Shown here: one piece after another, positions 37,282 to 48,808 of the stretch | How positions within the stretch are numbered: the first letter of the stretch is position 1 | Layout of the letters: each line of letters begins with the position of its first letter | Origin: Dyella amyloliquefaciens | GTDB taxonomy: Bacteria > Pseudomonadota > Gammaproteobacteria > Xanthomonadales > Rhodanobacteraceae | Direction of reading: 5' to 3' | Assembly (NCBI RefSeq): GCF_004296575.1 | Contig: NZ_SAYT01000004.1 | Location: 283,507-347,506 of the forward strand | DNA: 64,000 nucleotides | Position numbers and translations under genes: made by a program | The notes under the pieces: model-generated | Seen by the model: the letters and a program-made list of their open reading frames with translations, nothing else | Databases searched by the model: none | What the model was told of the DNA's origin: nothing

Positions 37282-37319
37282 AATAACTAAACCGTCCCGT
37301 ATACTAAACGGCAGTTATT
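37282..37319. promoter_or_regulatory. Palindromic operator and promoter of the TetR regulator gene
   Basis: An inner palindrome CCGT-ccc-GTATAC-taa-ACGG (37292-37311) is centred at 37301.5. It is flanked by AATAACT (37282-37288) and AGTTATT (37313-37319). The sequence TATACT (37300-37305) inside it, with TGGAAA 17 bases upstream (37277-37282), can serve as a rightward -10/-35 pair. A repressor bound here would block its own transcription and that of the divergent gene. Confidence 0.6.
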
Positions 37320-37350
37320 CATTTGTGAAGCCATTTGTGAAGGTATAGCC

Positions 37351-38001
37351 ATGAGCACGATCCCGCAGACCAAGCCTCAGGGACCCGGCCGTCCCAAGGA
37401 CATGGAAAAGCGCGCGGCGATCCTGGAGGCCGCGAAGGCCTTGTTCATCCGCAACGCCTTTGCGGGCACCAGCATGGATGCCGTGGCCGCCGAGGCAGGC
37501 GTTTCCAAGCTCACCGTCTACAGCCACTTCGGCGACAAGGACAACCTGTTCCGCGAGGTCATCCGCGCCCGCATCCAGGACATCCTGCCCGAAGACACCT
37601 ACCAGTACGTCGTCGGTGAAGACATCCGCGTGACGCTGGAGCGCATTGCCCTGCATCACGTGCGGCTGGACTGCGACGTGCAGAACGTCGGCACCTTCCG
37701 CGCCATCCTCAGCGACTGCCGCCAGGGCAATCCCCGTTACGGCAGGCTGCTGTGGGAGGAAGGCCCCGAGCGTGGCCATGCGTTGATGAAACGCCTGCTG
37801 CAACAGGCGGTTGACGACGGCAAGCTGAGCATCGCCAACGTGTCACGAGCCGCCGGCCAGTTCACGTCGCTGATCAAGGGCGAGATGATGCTGCGCCGCA
37901 TGTTCGGCTGCGAGGAGTGCGCCCAGTCCTACGCGGTCGAGCTGGAACAGACCGCCCTCGACGGTGTGGACATGTTCCTGCGCGCCTACCTGCCGCGCTG
38001 A
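37351..38001 (+). CDS. TetR/AcrR-family transcriptional regulator
   Basis: A 216-residue repressor. The N-terminal helix-turn-helix domain (residues about 20-65) reads RAAILEAAKALFIRNAFAGTSMDAVAAEAGVSKLTVYSHFGDKDNLF, the standard TetR fold. The C-terminal helical domain (about 85-210) resembles the AefR-like TetR_C branch (RAILSDCRQGNPRYGRLLWEEGP). The start at 37351 follows AAGGTATAGCC. The palindrome at 37282-37319 directly upstream is the probable autoregulatory operator. Targets could include the neighbouring pcm-tolC operon, since many AcrR-type repressors control efflux, but this is inference. Confidence 0.92.
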   Translation: MSTIPQTKPQGPGRPKDMEKRAAILEAAKALFIRNAFAGTSMDAVAAEAGVSKLTVYSHFGDKDNLFREVIRARIQDILPEDTYQYVVGEDIRVTLERIALHHVRLDCDVQNVGTFRAILSDCRQGNPRYGRLLWEEGPERGHALMKRLLQQAVDDGKLSIANVSRAAGQFTSLIKGEMMLRRMFGCEECAQSYAVELEQTALDGVDMFLRAYLPR

Positions 38002-38085
38002 TCCGTACCCTACGGCGGCGTCCGCCCTGGGACGCTTGCCCCGTCGCACTCGCGACCGACCCCGCTTCGTGCTCAAATAGGCCCC

Positions 38086-40190
<2,105 letters not shown>

Positions 40191-40204
40191 CGCTGGTCTG
40201 AAAA

Positions 40205-40288
40205 CTGTGGGAGCGCACCCTGTGCGCGACCGCGGCGCTGCGGTTCGACGCTCCGCCGGGTTGTCGCGCACAGGGTGCGCTCCCACAG
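40205..40288. repeat. REP-like inverted repeat, copy 2
   Basis: 26-base arms (40205-40230 and 40263-40288) with core GGGAGCGCACCCTGTGCGCG. The family differs here by T for A in the centre and GGG for AGG near the tip, compensated in both arms. It lies 14 bases after the thiC stop and might also work as a transcript-stabilising hairpin. Confidence 0.9.
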
Positions 40289-40415
40289 AAATACCGCTCC
40301 AGTTGTGTGTCATCGGCAGGAGCGGCCTGAACCGTTGTTGCGTACTTTCACCTGCGTTTCGCGCCTCGACGCCTACGGTCCGGCTATTGCCCAGCCAGTC
40401 CAAGTGAGGCACGCC

Positions 40416-41000
40416 ATGGCATCCAAGCCATTTCTCAGCGACATCGAAACCATCCGCAAGCGCGCACGCGAACACATCGACCAAGGCGCGATCACGGCCG
40501 GTTACACCGCCGATCGCAAGGTCGTCATCAAGCTGCTCAACGAAGCGTTGGCCACGGAAATCGTGTGCGTGCTGCGCTACAAGTATCACTACTACATGGC
40601 CAAGGGCATTCACGCCAAAAGCGTGGCTGCCGAATTCCTGGAACACGCCAACGAGGAGCAGGGGCACGCGGACCTGATCGCGCAGCGCATCACCCAGCTC
40701 GATGGCGCGCCGAATTTTTCGCCCGAAGGTCTGCTCTCGCGCAGCCATGCCGACTACGTCGAAGGCGATGACCTGGTCGACATGATCAAGGAAGACCTGG
40801 TGGCCGAACGCATCGCCATCGACAGCTATCGCGAGATCATCAACTACATCGGCACCGCCGACCCCACCACGCGGCGCCTGATGGAAGGCATCCTCGCGAT
40901 GGAGGAGGAGCACGCGGAGGATCTTGCGACGCTGCTCGACGAACTGGGCAAGAAGGGCGAGCCGGCCAAGGCACGGCCGGAAAAGAGTACCAAGCACTAG
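40416..41000 (+). CDS. Bacterioferritin/ferritin-like diiron protein
   Basis: A 194-residue four-helix-bundle protein. Helix A carries NEALATEIVCVLRYKYHYYMAKG, helix B EFLEHANEEQGHADLIAQRI (E-x6-Y/H with ExxH), helix C DLVAERIAIDSYREIINYI and helix D GILAMEEEHAEDLATLLDEL. Together these supply the two E...ExxH sets of a diiron ferroxidase site. It resembles the bacterioferritin-type ferritin-like family, with no heme methionine obvious. The likely role is iron storage or protection from oxidative damage. The ATG at 40416 follows GTGAGG. Lys/Glu-rich tail residues 175-194 are non-conserved. Confidence 0.88.
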   Translation: MASKPFLSDIETIRKRAREHIDQGAITAGYTADRKVVIKLLNEALATEIVCVLRYKYHYYMAKGIHAKSVAAEFLEHANEEQGHADLIAQRITQLDGAPNFSPEGLLSRSHADYVEGDDLVDMIKEDLVAERIAIDSYREIINYIGTADPTTRRLMEGILAMEEEHAEDLATLLDELGKKGEPAKARPEKSTKH

Positions 41001-41057
41001 TCAGCCGTTCGCCCACTGCCGCGTTATCCAGTGGAGCTGTCCAACCGGAGAGGCATC

Positions 41058-41249
41058 ATGCCGATGTCGAACCCTGCGGCCCGCCAGGGCCATGTGATCC
41101 TGCGTGCCGTGCTGACGGCGCTGTCCATCGCGGTGTTGCTGGCGTGCGTGCTGATGTGGTGGATGACGATGTTCGATACGCCGCAGACCGTCGCGTCGTC
41201 CTCTGAGGCGCAACAGAGCTCGGTCTCGCAGGCGCGCGGATCGGAATAA
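41058..41249 (+). CDS. Small single-span membrane protein
   Basis: A 63-residue predicted inner-membrane protein of unknown function. It begins MPMSNPAARQGHVI, has one hydrophobic helix (ILRAVLTALSIAVLLACVLMWWMTMF, about residues 13-38) and a short Ser/Gln-rich tail. GGAGAGG five bases before the ATG is a strong ribosome site, and a terminator follows the stop, so it is a convincing small gene. It lies 57 bases after the ferritin-like gene and may be its operon partner. Confidence 0.7.
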   Translation: MPMSNPAARQGHVILRAVLTALSIAVLLACVLMWWMTMFDTPQTVASSSEAQQSSVSQARGSE

Positions 41250-41253
41250 GGCA

Positions 41254-41286
41254 CAAAAAAAGCGCCACCCTGGGGTGGCGCTTTTT
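41254..41286. terminator. Bidirectional terminator
   Basis: AAAAAAAGCGCCACCC - TGG - GGTGGCGCTTTTT between the small membrane protein gene and the convergent ppa gene. Confidence 0.95.
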
Positions 41287-41297
41287 CATTGATGCGA

Positions 41298-41837
41298 TCA
41301 GGCCTTCTTGTCGGCTTCGTAGCGTTCGATGCCGCTGATGATCTCGGCTTTCGCCTCGTCGGCGCCGACCCAGCCTTCCAGCTTCACCCACTTGCCCTTC
41401 TCGAGATCCTTGTAGTGCTCGAAGAAGTGGCCGATGCGCTCCAGCCAGTGACCGGACACCTGCTTGATGTCCTTGATGTGCGCGTAGCCCGCGAAGATCT
41501 TCTCCACCGGCACCACCACCAGCTTCTCGTCGCTGCCGGCTTCGTCGGTCATCTTCAGCATGCCGACCGGATGGCAACGGATCACCGAGCCCGGCACCAG
41601 CGGCAGCGGCAGGATCACCAGCGCGTCCAGCGGATCGCCGTCGCCGCCCAGCGTGCCCGGCACGTAGCCGTAGTTGCACGGATAGCGCATCGGCGTGGAC
41701 AGGATGCGGTCGACGAAGATCGCGCCGCTTTCCTTCTCCACCTCGTACTTGACGGGCTCGGCATCCTTGGGGATTTCGATGATGACGTTGATTTCGTCCG
41801 GAACCTTGCGGCCGGCGGAGACGAGGTGCAGACCCAT
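41298..41837 (-). CDS. ppa: Inorganic pyrophosphatase, family I
   Basis: A 179-residue soluble enzyme that hydrolyses PPi to two phosphates. The metal and substrate residues are visible in EVEKESGAIFVDRILSTPMRYPCNYGYVPGTLGGDGDPLDALVI (catalytic Asp cluster DGDPLD) and HYKDLEKGKWVKLEGW. The ATG at 41837 was chosen because the sequence upstream has no similarity. It drives biosynthesis forward and coexists with the membrane H+-pyrophosphatase 4 kb away, which competes for the same substrate. Confidence 0.97.
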   Translation of the reverse strand: MGLHLVSAGRKVPDEINVIIEIPKDAEPVKYEVEKESGAIFVDRILSTPMRYPCNYGYVPGTLGGDGDPLDALVILPLPLVPGSVIRCHPVGMLKMTDEAGSDEKLVVVPVEKIFAGYAHIKDIKQVSGHWLERIGHFFEHYKDLEKGKWVKLEGWVGADEAKAEIISGIERYEADKKA

Positions 41838-41952
41838 GGGCTTGATCCTTGGCGTAGTCAAAAGCAAAGACTTGCAAGGATACGGCAAAACGCTGGTGCA
41901 TCGCAGCAGCGACGGGCGGCGATTCAGCGTCTGGCCGGGGCTGGTGCGGTGG

Positions 41953-42789
41953 TCAGGCCTGGTAGGGGCGTTCGCGCAACCATTTGGTGGCAATCCATTT
42001 TTCGCCCTTGAGCACGGGCAGGCCGGCGTGCAGCGAGGCCTGGTCGCCGGTCTCATAGGCGAAATAGACGGCCGAACCACGCATGGCGGTCACGGTGAGC
42101 CCGATGTTGGGGAAGCCTGTGCCGCCGCCTTCCTCGGGGGTATTGAGGTACATCACCACGCTGGCGATGCGTTGGCCGCCGCGCGCCGTGACGGCACTGA
42201 AGCCGGGCTGGGTCGGATCGAACCAGTCGAAGTGGGGCTCGTATTCCTGGCCGGGCAGGTAATGCAGGATCTGCAGGCCTTCGCCGTGACTGACCGGTAT
42301 GGCCAGCAGATCGGCGATGCGCTGCTCGATGCGTTGCACCAGCGGCGTTTCGCCAATGCGGAAGAACATGCCCAGACTGGTGCGCCTTTCGTCTGTCTGA
42401 TGGCGGCCTTCCACATCCACGGTCTGCGAGCGCTGCAGGCGCGGCTTCGCTTCGGCGATCAGGCTTTCGCATTCATCGGTCGAGAGCATGTGCTCCAGCA
42501 CGCGCACGACGGGTTTGTCGGTGCTCACCGTGACGCGCAGCGTGTGACCGTCAACGGTCTGTTGCGGCGGTTCGGGATGGCGCGTGCGCCGTCCGCTGGA
42601 ACCGGGCTTGCTCGCGGCCATCACGGTCGCGAGTGGCAGGTTGAGCACGCGCGCCACCATCTGGCGACTTTGCTCGCCGCCGTAGCCGGCATCCTTCATC
42701 AGCTTCAGCAGGTCGCTGAGGCTGTGGCCGGAGCGTGCAGTAGCGAGGATCCACTCGCGAAGCTCGGGTCGAATCGTGTGATTGCTCAT
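41953..42789 (-). CDS. 2-oxoglutarate/Fe(II)-dependent prolyl 4-hydroxylase-like dioxygenase
   Basis: A 278-residue protein. Residues about 1-60 form a helical N-terminal extension (ILATARSGHSLSDLLKLMKDAGYGGEQSRQMVARVLNLP) of unknown role. Residues 90-275 form the P4Hc jelly roll with Fe ligands His186 and Asp188 (EPHFDWF) and His254 (SLHAGLPV), and the 2-oxoglutarate lysine Lys264 (KGEKWIATKW). All catalytic residues are intact. Bacterial members hydroxylate proline in proteins such as EF-Tu or act on small molecules. The substrate here is unknown. Confidence 0.9.
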   Translation of the reverse strand: MSNHTIRPELREWILATARSGHSLSDLLKLMKDAGYGGEQSRQMVARVLNLPLATVMAASKPGSSGRRTRHPEPPQQTVDGHTLRVTVSTDKPVVRVLEHMLSTDECESLIAEAKPRLQRSQTVDVEGRHQTDERRTSLGMFFRIGETPLVQRIEQRIADLLAIPVSHGEGLQILHYLPGQEYEPHFDWFDPTQPGFSAVTARGGQRIASVVMYLNTPEEGGGTGFPNIGLTVTAMRGSAVYFAYETGDQASLHAGLPVLKGEKWIATKWLRERPYQA

Positions 42790-42845
42790 CGGGACAAAGA
42801 GTGCGCCAGCTCAGGCTGGCGCACCATGTTACGCAGGGAGCGCGG

Positions 42846-44954
42846 TTACTTCACGTGTTCCCACAAGTAGGTGTAGCCCAGCGCGTTCATGAAGGCCGCC
42901 TGCTTGTTGTCGGCCGCCGCGCCGTGTCCACCTTCGATGTTCTCGTAGAAACTGGTGTCGTAGCCCAGCGCTTCGAGCTTGGCGGCCATCTTGCGCGCAT
43001 GCACCGGGCCCACCCGGTCGTCGCGGGTGGAGGTGGTGAACAGCACCGGCGGGTACTTCTCGCCGACCGTGGCGTTGGCATAGGGCGAAAAAGTCTTGAT
43101 CCAGGCCCATTCCGCCGGCTTGTCCGGATCGCCGTATTCGGCCATCCACGAAGCGCCCGCCGACAGGTGCGTATAGCGTTGCATGTCGAGCAGGGCCACC
43201 TGGCTCACGATGGCGCCGTACAGCTGCGGATACAGCGTGAGCATGTTGCCCATCAGCAGGCCGCCGTTGCTGCCGCCCATCGCACCCAGATGGGCGGGCG
43301 AGGTGATCTTGCGGGCGAACAGGTCTTCGGAGACCGCGGCGAAGTCCTCATAGGCGCGCAGGCGATTGGCCTTCAGCGCTGCCTGGTGCCAGCGCGGGCC
43401 GTATTCGCCACCGCCACGGATGTTCGCCACCACATAGACGCCGCCCTTCTCCAGCCAGGCGCGCCCGACACTGCCGCTGTAAGCCGGCTGCAGGGAGACT
43501 TCGAAGCCACCGTAGCCGTACTGCAGGGTGGGATTCTTGCCGTTGGCCTGCAGGGTCTTCGGCGCGATTTCGAAATAGGGCACGCGCGTGCCGTCCTTCG
43601 AGGTGGCGAAGTGCTGGCTCACGTCGTACTTCGAGGCATCGAAGAAGCTGGGGCTGTGCTTGATCGCCTTTGCCTCGCCCTGGCCCAGCGTGCCGAAGTA
43701 CAACGTGGTGGGCTGCAGGAAGCCGCTGACGGTGAGGAAGTAGTCGTCGCTGTCGTCTTCGTCCACTGCAGCGGCCGCGATGGTCGAGAGCTTGGGCGCG
43801 CCGCCCAGGCTTTCGCGCTTCCATGCACCCGGCTGTGGCGTCAGCGCCTCCAGCTTGTTCACCACGTTGTCCATCACGTTGAGGATCAGCTGGTGCCGCG
43901 TCCACGAATAGCCGTCCAGTGCCGTGGTGTCGGTGGGCTCAAACAGCACGGTGAGGTCGCGCTTGCCTGCCATGTAGTCATCGAACTTTGTCGCCAGCAG
44001 CGACCCGGACTTGTAGGTCTTGCCAGCCACCGTCCAGTCGCTGCGTGGCTCGATCAGCAGCCACTCACGATGCACGCCGGTATTGGCATCCGTCGGCACG
44101 TCGATGCGCGTGAGTTTGCCGTCCTTGCCACGCACGAACGTTTCGCTGTCGTAGAAGGCGATCTGGCGGGTGACGAAGTCGCGCTGGAAAGCGGGCGTCA
44201 GGTCGCGGAAGGCGGAGACGGTCATGTCATCAGCCTTCACCTCGTACACCGTGGAGGCGCTGGCCAGCGGCGTGCCGCGCTTCCATTCCTTCACGACGCG
44301 CGGATAGCTCGAGGTCGTCATCGAGCCGGAGCCGAAGTCGGTGGCGACGTAGATATGGTCCTTGTCGATCCAGGCCACGTCGGTCTTCGCCTCGGGCAGG
44401 AAGAAACCGTCCTTCACGAACTGTCTGGTGGGCAGGTCGAACTCGCGGATCACGCTTGCGTCAGCGCCGCCGCGCGAGAGCGCGACCAGGCAACGCTGGT
44501 TTTCCGGCTTCAGGCAGAAGGCGCCGTGCCACACCCAGTTTTCGTTCTCGGCCTTGCCGATCGCGTCAAGGTCGATCACGGGTTCCCAGGCCGGCTGGCC
44601 CTTGCGGTACTCCTCCAGCGTCGTGCGGCGCCACACGCCGCGCGGGTGATCCTGGTCGCGCCAGAAGTTGTACAGGTGATCGCCGATCTTGTTGACCATC
44701 GGGATGCGGTCGTGCGAGTCGAGCACTTCCAGGATACGCGCGTCGAGCTGCTTGAACTCCGCGCTGTCGGCGTACTTCTTCACCGTCTGCGCGTTCTGCT
44801 GCTTGACCCAATCCAGTTGCTTGGGTCCGTCGATGGTTTCAAGCCAGAGATTCGGATCCTTGGCGGTCGGTGCGATGGTGTCGTTTGCGTGCGTCATGCC
44901 GACGAGTGTGACGCCAAGGGCGAGAGTCAGCCACAGGGAGGGCTTGGATGCCAT
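42846..44954 (-). CDS. Secreted prolyl oligopeptidase-family (S9) peptidase
   Basis: A 702-residue exported serine peptidase. A signal peptide ([23 protein letters not shown]) is preceded by AAGGA six bases from the ATG. An N-terminal seven-bladed propeller (about 75-400) is followed by an alpha/beta-hydrolase domain. The catalytic triad is Ser562 (GGSNGG), Asp645 (STRDDRVGP) and His677 (EGGHGAA). Periplasmic enzymes of this type cleave proline-containing oligopeptides; true prolyl endopeptidases are similar. It lies upstream of the hydroxylase and pyrophosphatase on the same strand with short gaps. Confidence 0.93.
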   Translation of the reverse strand: MASKPSLWLTLALGVTLVGMTHANDTIAPTAKDPNLWLETIDGPKQLDWVKQQNAQTVKKYADSAEFKQLDARILEVLDSHDRIPMVNKIGDHLYNFWRDQDHPRGVWRRTTLEEYRKGQPAWEPVIDLDAIGKAENENWVWHGAFCLKPENQRCLVALSRGGADASVIREFDLPTRQFVKDGFFLPEAKTDVAWIDKDHIYVATDFGSGSMTTSSYPRVVKEWKRGTPLASASTVYEVKADDMTVSAFRDLTPAFQRDFVTRQIAFYDSETFVRGKDGKLTRIDVPTDANTGVHREWLLIEPRSDWTVAGKTYKSGSLLATKFDDYMAGKRDLTVLFEPTDTTALDGYSWTRHQLILNVMDNVVNKLEALTPQPGAWKRESLGGAPKLSTIAAAAVDEDDSDDYFLTVSGFLQPTTLYFGTLGQGEAKAIKHSPSFFDASKYDVSQHFATSKDGTRVPYFEIAPKTLQANGKNPTLQYGYGGFEVSLQPAYSGSVGRAWLEKGGVYVVANIRGGGEYGPRWHQAALKANRLRAYEDFAAVSEDLFARKITSPAHLGAMGGSNGGLLMGNMLTLYPQLYGAIVSQVALLDMQRYTHLSAGASWMAEYGDPDKPAEWAWIKTFSPYANATVGEKYPPVLFTTSTRDDRVGPVHARKMAAKLEALGYDTSFYENIEGGHGAAADNKQAAFMNALGYTYLWEHVK

Positions 44955-44995
44955 GGAAGTTCCTTCTTGGTGTGAAGTCACCACGACCATCTCCA

Positions 44996-45170
44996 TCTCC
45001 CTTTCCCCTCCGGGCGACCCGAAGGTAGTCCCCGTGGGAGAGAGGGTCGGGGTGAGGGGCGGGTGCTCGCGAGATGAGTACTTCGGGCGAGATCTAAGAG
45101 CTTTCTACAGCGGGACCGAGGCCAGCGTGACCCCTTACCCCAACCCTCTCCCCAAAGGGGAGAGGGAGCA
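44996..45170. repeat. Large composite inverted repeat with CCCCAACCCTCTCCCC core
   Basis: Outer arms CTCCCTTTCCCC (about 44997-45008) and GGGGAGAGGGAG (45157-45168) enclose inner arms GGGAGAGAGGGTCGGGGTGA (45036-45055) and the matching CCCCTTACCCCAACCCTCTC (45131-45150). This resembles the interspersed CCCTCACCCCAACCCTCTCCC-type repeats common in Xanthomonadales and related genomes. It fills most of the 270 bases between the S9 gene and hppA. A smaller stem, CCCGATCACC/GGTGACCGGG (45190-45214), lies between it and the hppA stop. Confidence 0.8.
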
Positions 45171-45224
45171 AACGTGCCTGGCGGGTTCGCCCGATCACCT
45201 GTTCGGTGACCGGGCGCGCCGTGG

Positions 45225-47273
45225 TTACAGCAGAGGAATAAGTAAAAGGGCCACGATGTTGATGATCTTGATCAGCGGATTCACCGCCGGGCCTGCCGTG
45301 TCCTTGTATGGATCACCCACGGTGTCGCCAGTCACCGCCGCCTTGTGCGCATCGGAACCCTTGCCGCCGAAGTGATCATCCTCGATGTACTTCTTGGCGT
45401 TGTCCCACGCACCGCCGCCGGTGGTCATCGAAATGGCAACGAACAGGCCGGTGACGATGGTGCCGATCAGCACGCCGCCCAGTGCCTGCGCACCAGCTTC
45501 CGCACCGCCCAGCCACTTGAAGCCGAACACCACCACCACCGGCACCAGCACCGGCAGCAGCGACGGGATCAGCATCTCGCGGATCGCCGACTTGGTAAGC
45601 ATGTCCACCGCGCGCGAATAGTCGGGCTTGGTGGTGCCTTCCATGATGCCGCTGATCTCGCGGAACTGGCGGCGCACTTCCTCGACCACCGCGCCGGCGG
45701 AACGGCCCACCGCTTCCATCGCCATCGCGCCGAACAGGTACGGGATCAGGCCGCCGATCAGCAGGCCGATGATCACGTACGGGTTGGACAGGTCGAAGCG
45801 GAAGTCGGTGAGGTTGAGGTGCTGGTTGAGGTTGTGCGTGTAGTCCGCGAACAGCACCAGCGCGGCGAGGCCGGCCGAGCCGATGGCATAACCCTTGGTC
45901 ACCGCCTTGGTGGTGTTGCCCACGGCGTCGAGCGGATCGGTCACGCCGCGTACTTCGGGCGGCAGCTCGGCCATCTCGGCGATGCCGCCGGCGTTGTCGG
46001 TGATCGGGCCGTAGGCATCCAGCGCCACGATCATGCCGGTCATGCTGAGCATGGCCGTCGCAGCGATGGCGATGCCGTAGAGGCCCGCCAGCTGATAGGC
46101 ACCCCAGATTGCGGCGCACACAGCGAGCACCGGCAATGCGGTGGATTTCATCGACACGCCGATGCCCGCGATGATGTTGGTCGCATGTCCCGTGGTGGAA
46201 GCACGCGCCACGTGCTGCACCGGCGCGTACTCGGTCGCGGTGTAGTACTCGGTGATCACCACCATGGCTCCGGTGAGCACCAGGCCAATCAGCGCGCAGC
46301 CATACAGATGGCCCACGCCATAGGACGAATCGGCCATCAGCTGGCTGGTGATCGGCCAGAATGCGATCGCGGCGAGCACCGCCGATACCGCCACGCCGGC
46401 GTACAACGCATTCATGATCTTGGGGCCGCGCGCCTTCACGAAGAAGGTGCCGATCACCGAGGCCACGATCGATACGCCGCCCAGCACCAGCGGGAACAGC
46501 ACGCCGTTGCTGCCGGTCTGCTCGGCCATCACGCCGCCCAACAGCATGGTGGCGATCAGCGTCACCGCGTAGGTTTCGAACAGGTCGGCGGCCATGCCGG
46601 CGCAGTCGCCGACGTTGTCGCCCACGTTGTCGGCGATCACGGCCGGGTTGCGCGGGTCGTCCTCGGGGATGCCCGCTTCCACCTTGCCCACGAGGTCGGC
46701 ACCCACGTCCGCACCCTTGGTAAAGATGCCGCCACCCAGGCGCGCGAAGATCGAGATCAGCGATGACCCGAACGCCAGGCCCACCAGTGCATGCAGCGCA
46801 TGCATGGTCTCGTAGCCGAAGTGCATGAGCACGGCGTAATACCCGGTGACGCCGAGCAGGGCGAGACCGACCACCAGCATGCCGGTGATGGCGCCGCCGC
46901 GGAACGCGACGTTGAGCGCGGCTGCTAGACCGCTACGTGCCGCCTCGGCGGTGCGCACGTTGGCGCGTACCGAGACATTCATGCCGATGTAACCGGTAGC
47001 GCCAGACAGGATCGCACCGATCGCGAAGCCGATCGCAGTGCCCCAGTCCAGTGCAAAGCCAATGATCAGGAACAACACCACACCGACGCCGCCGATGGTG
47101 GCGTACTGGCGATTGAGATAAGCCTTCGCGCCTTCCTGGATCGCGGAAGCGATCTCCTGCATACGTGCGTTGCCCGGCGATTTTGCCAAGATCCAGCGCA
47201 CGGACAATGCGCCGTAAAGAACCGCCAGGACCGCACATGCCAGCACGATCCACAAGCCATACTGCTGCAGCAT
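45225..47273 (-). CDS. hppA: K+-independent proton-translocating membrane pyrophosphatase
   Basis: A 682-residue, about 16-helix integral protein that pumps H+ with the energy of PPi hydrolysis. Motifs include the substrate site [45 protein letters not shown] and the C-terminal [23 protein letters not shown]. The diagnostic [10 protein letters not shown] segment has Lys456 and Thr459, the residues that replace a K+-binding site, so it is K+-independent. The ATG at 47273 has GGGAGG upstream. It is about 3.4 kb from soluble ppa and 1.5 kb from the PPi-type phosphofructokinase. Confidence 0.96.
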   Translation of the reverse strand: MLQQYGLWIVLACAVLAVLYGALSVRWILAKSPGNARMQEIASAIQEGAKAYLNRQYATIGGVGVVLFLIIGFALDWGTAIGFAIGAILSGATGYIGMNVSVRANVRTAEAARSGLAAALNVAFRGGAITGMLVVGLALLGVTGYYAVLMHFGYETMHALHALVGLAFGSSLISIFARLGGGIFTKGADVGADLVGKVEAGIPEDDPRNPAVIADNVGDNVGDCAGMAADLFETYAVTLIATMLLGGVMAEQTGSNGVLFPLVLGGVSIVASVIGTFFVKARGPKIMNALYAGVAVSAVLAAIAFWPITSQLMADSSYGVGHLYGCALIGLVLTGAMVVITEYYTATEYAPVQHVARASTTGHATNIIAGIGVSMKSTALPVLAVCAAIWGAYQLAGLYGIAIAATAMLSMTGMIVALDAYGPITDNAGGIAEMAELPPEVRGVTDPLDAVGNTTKAVTKGYAIGSAGLAALVLFADYTHNLNQHLNLTDFRFDLSNPYVIIGLLIGGLIPYLFGAMAMEAVGRSAGAVVEEVRRQFREISGIMEGTTKPDYSRAVDMLTKSAIREMLIPSLLPVLVPVVVVFGFKWLGGAEAGAQALGGVLIGTIVTGLFVAISMTTGGGAWDNAKKYIEDDHFGGKGSDAHKAAVTGDTVGDPYKDTAGPAVNPLIKIINIVALLLIPLL

Positions 47274-47424
47274 CGGAGCCTCCCCATGGGTGGAAACCAC
47301 ATCGTCGGGACCCGCCACCGGCATCCCGACACGGCGGCCGCCCTTGCGGGCGGTCATGGGCGAGTATAGGCAGAGGTTCACGACAGTCGTGTTGTGCGAC
47401 GCAACGCACTGCGGCATTGGCGCA

Positions 47425-47454
47425 CAAAAAAAGGCGGCACCTCGCGGTGCCGCC
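47425..47454 (-). terminator. Intrinsic terminator of the rcnB gene
   Basis: GGCGGCACC (47433-47441) - TCGC - GGTGCCGCC (47446-47454), with an eight-base A-run (47425-47432) to the left. Read on the minus strand this is a hairpin plus T-run ending transcription of rcnB before hppA. Confidence 0.9.
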
Positions 47455-47478
47455 CCGGTTTGGCTCACAGGATGTGGA

Positions 47479-47868
47479 TCAGCGGATCACCATATCCAGG
47501 ATCATGTTGTCGCCGATGGAGACCAGCAGGTAGTTGCCGTCATCGCGCACCCAGCGATAGCCGTACGGCGGCGGCGCCAGGCGGTAGTAGCTGTAGTCGT
47601 TCACGATGTACATCGGGCCGTCGTAGCGATAGCCACGCGCCCAGCGCGGATGGCCGTAGTAGTGACGGTCGCTGTAGTAGCGACGCTCCCAATGGTCGTG
47701 GCGGTCGCGGTCAGCCCGGCGCTCGTCATGACCATGCCAGCGGTCGCGATCATGATGATCGTCGCGACCATGTCCCTTCCGATCATGGTCGTGCCCAGGA
47801 TCGGCCAGGGCGGCTCCGCTGCCGGAAAGCAGGGCAAAGGCTACGAGCGCGCTGGTAAGGGTCTTCAT
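47479..47868 (-). CDS. RcnB-family periplasmic protein
   Basis: A 129-residue exported protein. The signal peptide ([22 protein letters not shown]) is followed by a His/Asp/Arg-rich stretch ([29 protein letters not shown]), likely metal-binding. The C-terminal RcnB domain follows ([32 protein letters not shown]). E. coli RcnB participates in nickel and cobalt homeostasis. The gene has AGGAGG upstream and its own terminator. Confidence 0.9.
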   Translation of the reverse strand: MKTLTSALVAFALLSGSGAALADPGHDHDRKGHGRDDHHDRDRWHGHDERRADRDRHDHWERRYYSDRHYYGHPRWARGYRYDGPMYIVNDYSYYRLAPPPYGYRWVRDDGNYLLVSIGDNMILDMVIR

Positions 47869-48037
47869 TGCAACCTCCTCGGTGGTGCCGTCCGCGCCCA
47901 GGGGCGTTGGTCAGGCGAGCGCATCGTAGGAAGATGCGTCTGAACGCCGGGCGTGGATTCCGATCCACGCCCTGAGGGCTTTCAGCCATCGCTCATCCAG
48001 GTGAACCGGCCAGTCAGCTAGCGGGAAGGAGAGGACG

Positions 48038-48805
48038 ATGTTCGTACGGGGCGTGCTGGTGCTGGCGGTGCTATGCCTGGTGATCTACGGCGGCCTGTGC
48101 CTGTCGCTGTATTTGGGCCAGCGACAGCAGGTCTATCGCCCGGAAGCGACGTGGCCGGTGCGGCAGGCGCCCGATTTCGAGCTGCGCCACGACGGCGTGA
48201 CCCTGCGCGGCTGGGTGGTGAATCCGGGCCGCAGCAAGGCCCTGCTGTATTTCGGCGGTAACGGCGAGCGCATCGAGGATTCACGGGCCGAGCTCGCACA
48301 TGGGCTGCCCGATCGCACGATCTACCTGGTGGCTTACCGGGGCTATGGAGCCAGCGAGGGGCAGCCCGGCGAAGCCGCGTTGGTGGGCGATGCGATGGCG
48401 CTGTTTGACCAGGTATCGCCGCACCATCAGGCCGTCGCGGTGCTCGGACGAAGCCTCGGCAGTGGCGTGGCGGTGCAACTGGCCGCGCAAAGGCCGGTGG
48501 AGCGGCTGGTGCTGGTGACGCCGTTCGACAGCCTGGTGCGGGTGGCCGCGGGATATTTCCCGTGGGTGCCGGTGAATGCGCTGATGCGTGAGCGCTTCGA
48601 ATCGTGGCGCTACGCCAGTGCCGTCCATTGCCCGGTGCTGGTGATCCAGGCGGAACAGGACGAGGTGATCCCCGCCGCGCGAACCCGGGCGCTGGTCAGC
48701 GCCTTCGGCCAGCCACCCGTGCTGCAGGTGGTGGCCGATGCGGGGCACAACACGATCCAGGACTACGCCGACTACCGGGTGAGCCTGGATCGCTTCCTGC
48801 GCTGA
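48038..48805 (+). CDS. Membrane-anchored alpha/beta hydrolase (BEM46/FAM108-like)
   Basis: A 255-residue hydrolase with an N-terminal membrane anchor (about 4-26) and an alpha/beta-hydrolase fold. The catalytic serine is Ser139 in LGRSLGSGVA, with Asp208 (QAEQDEVIP) and His237 (DAGHNTI). The oxyanion segment is LYFGGNGE. It resembles the BEM46-like serine peptidase or esterase family, whose substrates are unknown. Its stop is three bases from the convergent phosphofructokinase stop. Confidence 0.87.
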   Translation: MFVRGVLVLAVLCLVIYGGLCLSLYLGQRQQVYRPEATWPVRQAPDFELRHDGVTLRGWVVNPGRSKALLYFGGNGERIEDSRAELAHGLPDRTIYLVAYRGYGASEGQPGEAALVGDAMALFDQVSPHHQAVAVLGRSLGSGVAVQLAAQRPVERLVLVTPFDSLVRVAAGYFPWVPVNALMRERFESWRYASAVHCPVLVIQAEQDEVIPAARTRALVSAFGQPPVLQVVADAGHNTIQDYADYRVSLDRFLR

Positions 48806-48808
48806 GGC

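Noticed and set aside
45345..46766. 473-codon open frame antisense to hppA
   Set aside because: His/Gln-rich shadow of the pyrophosphatase frame with no family similarity.
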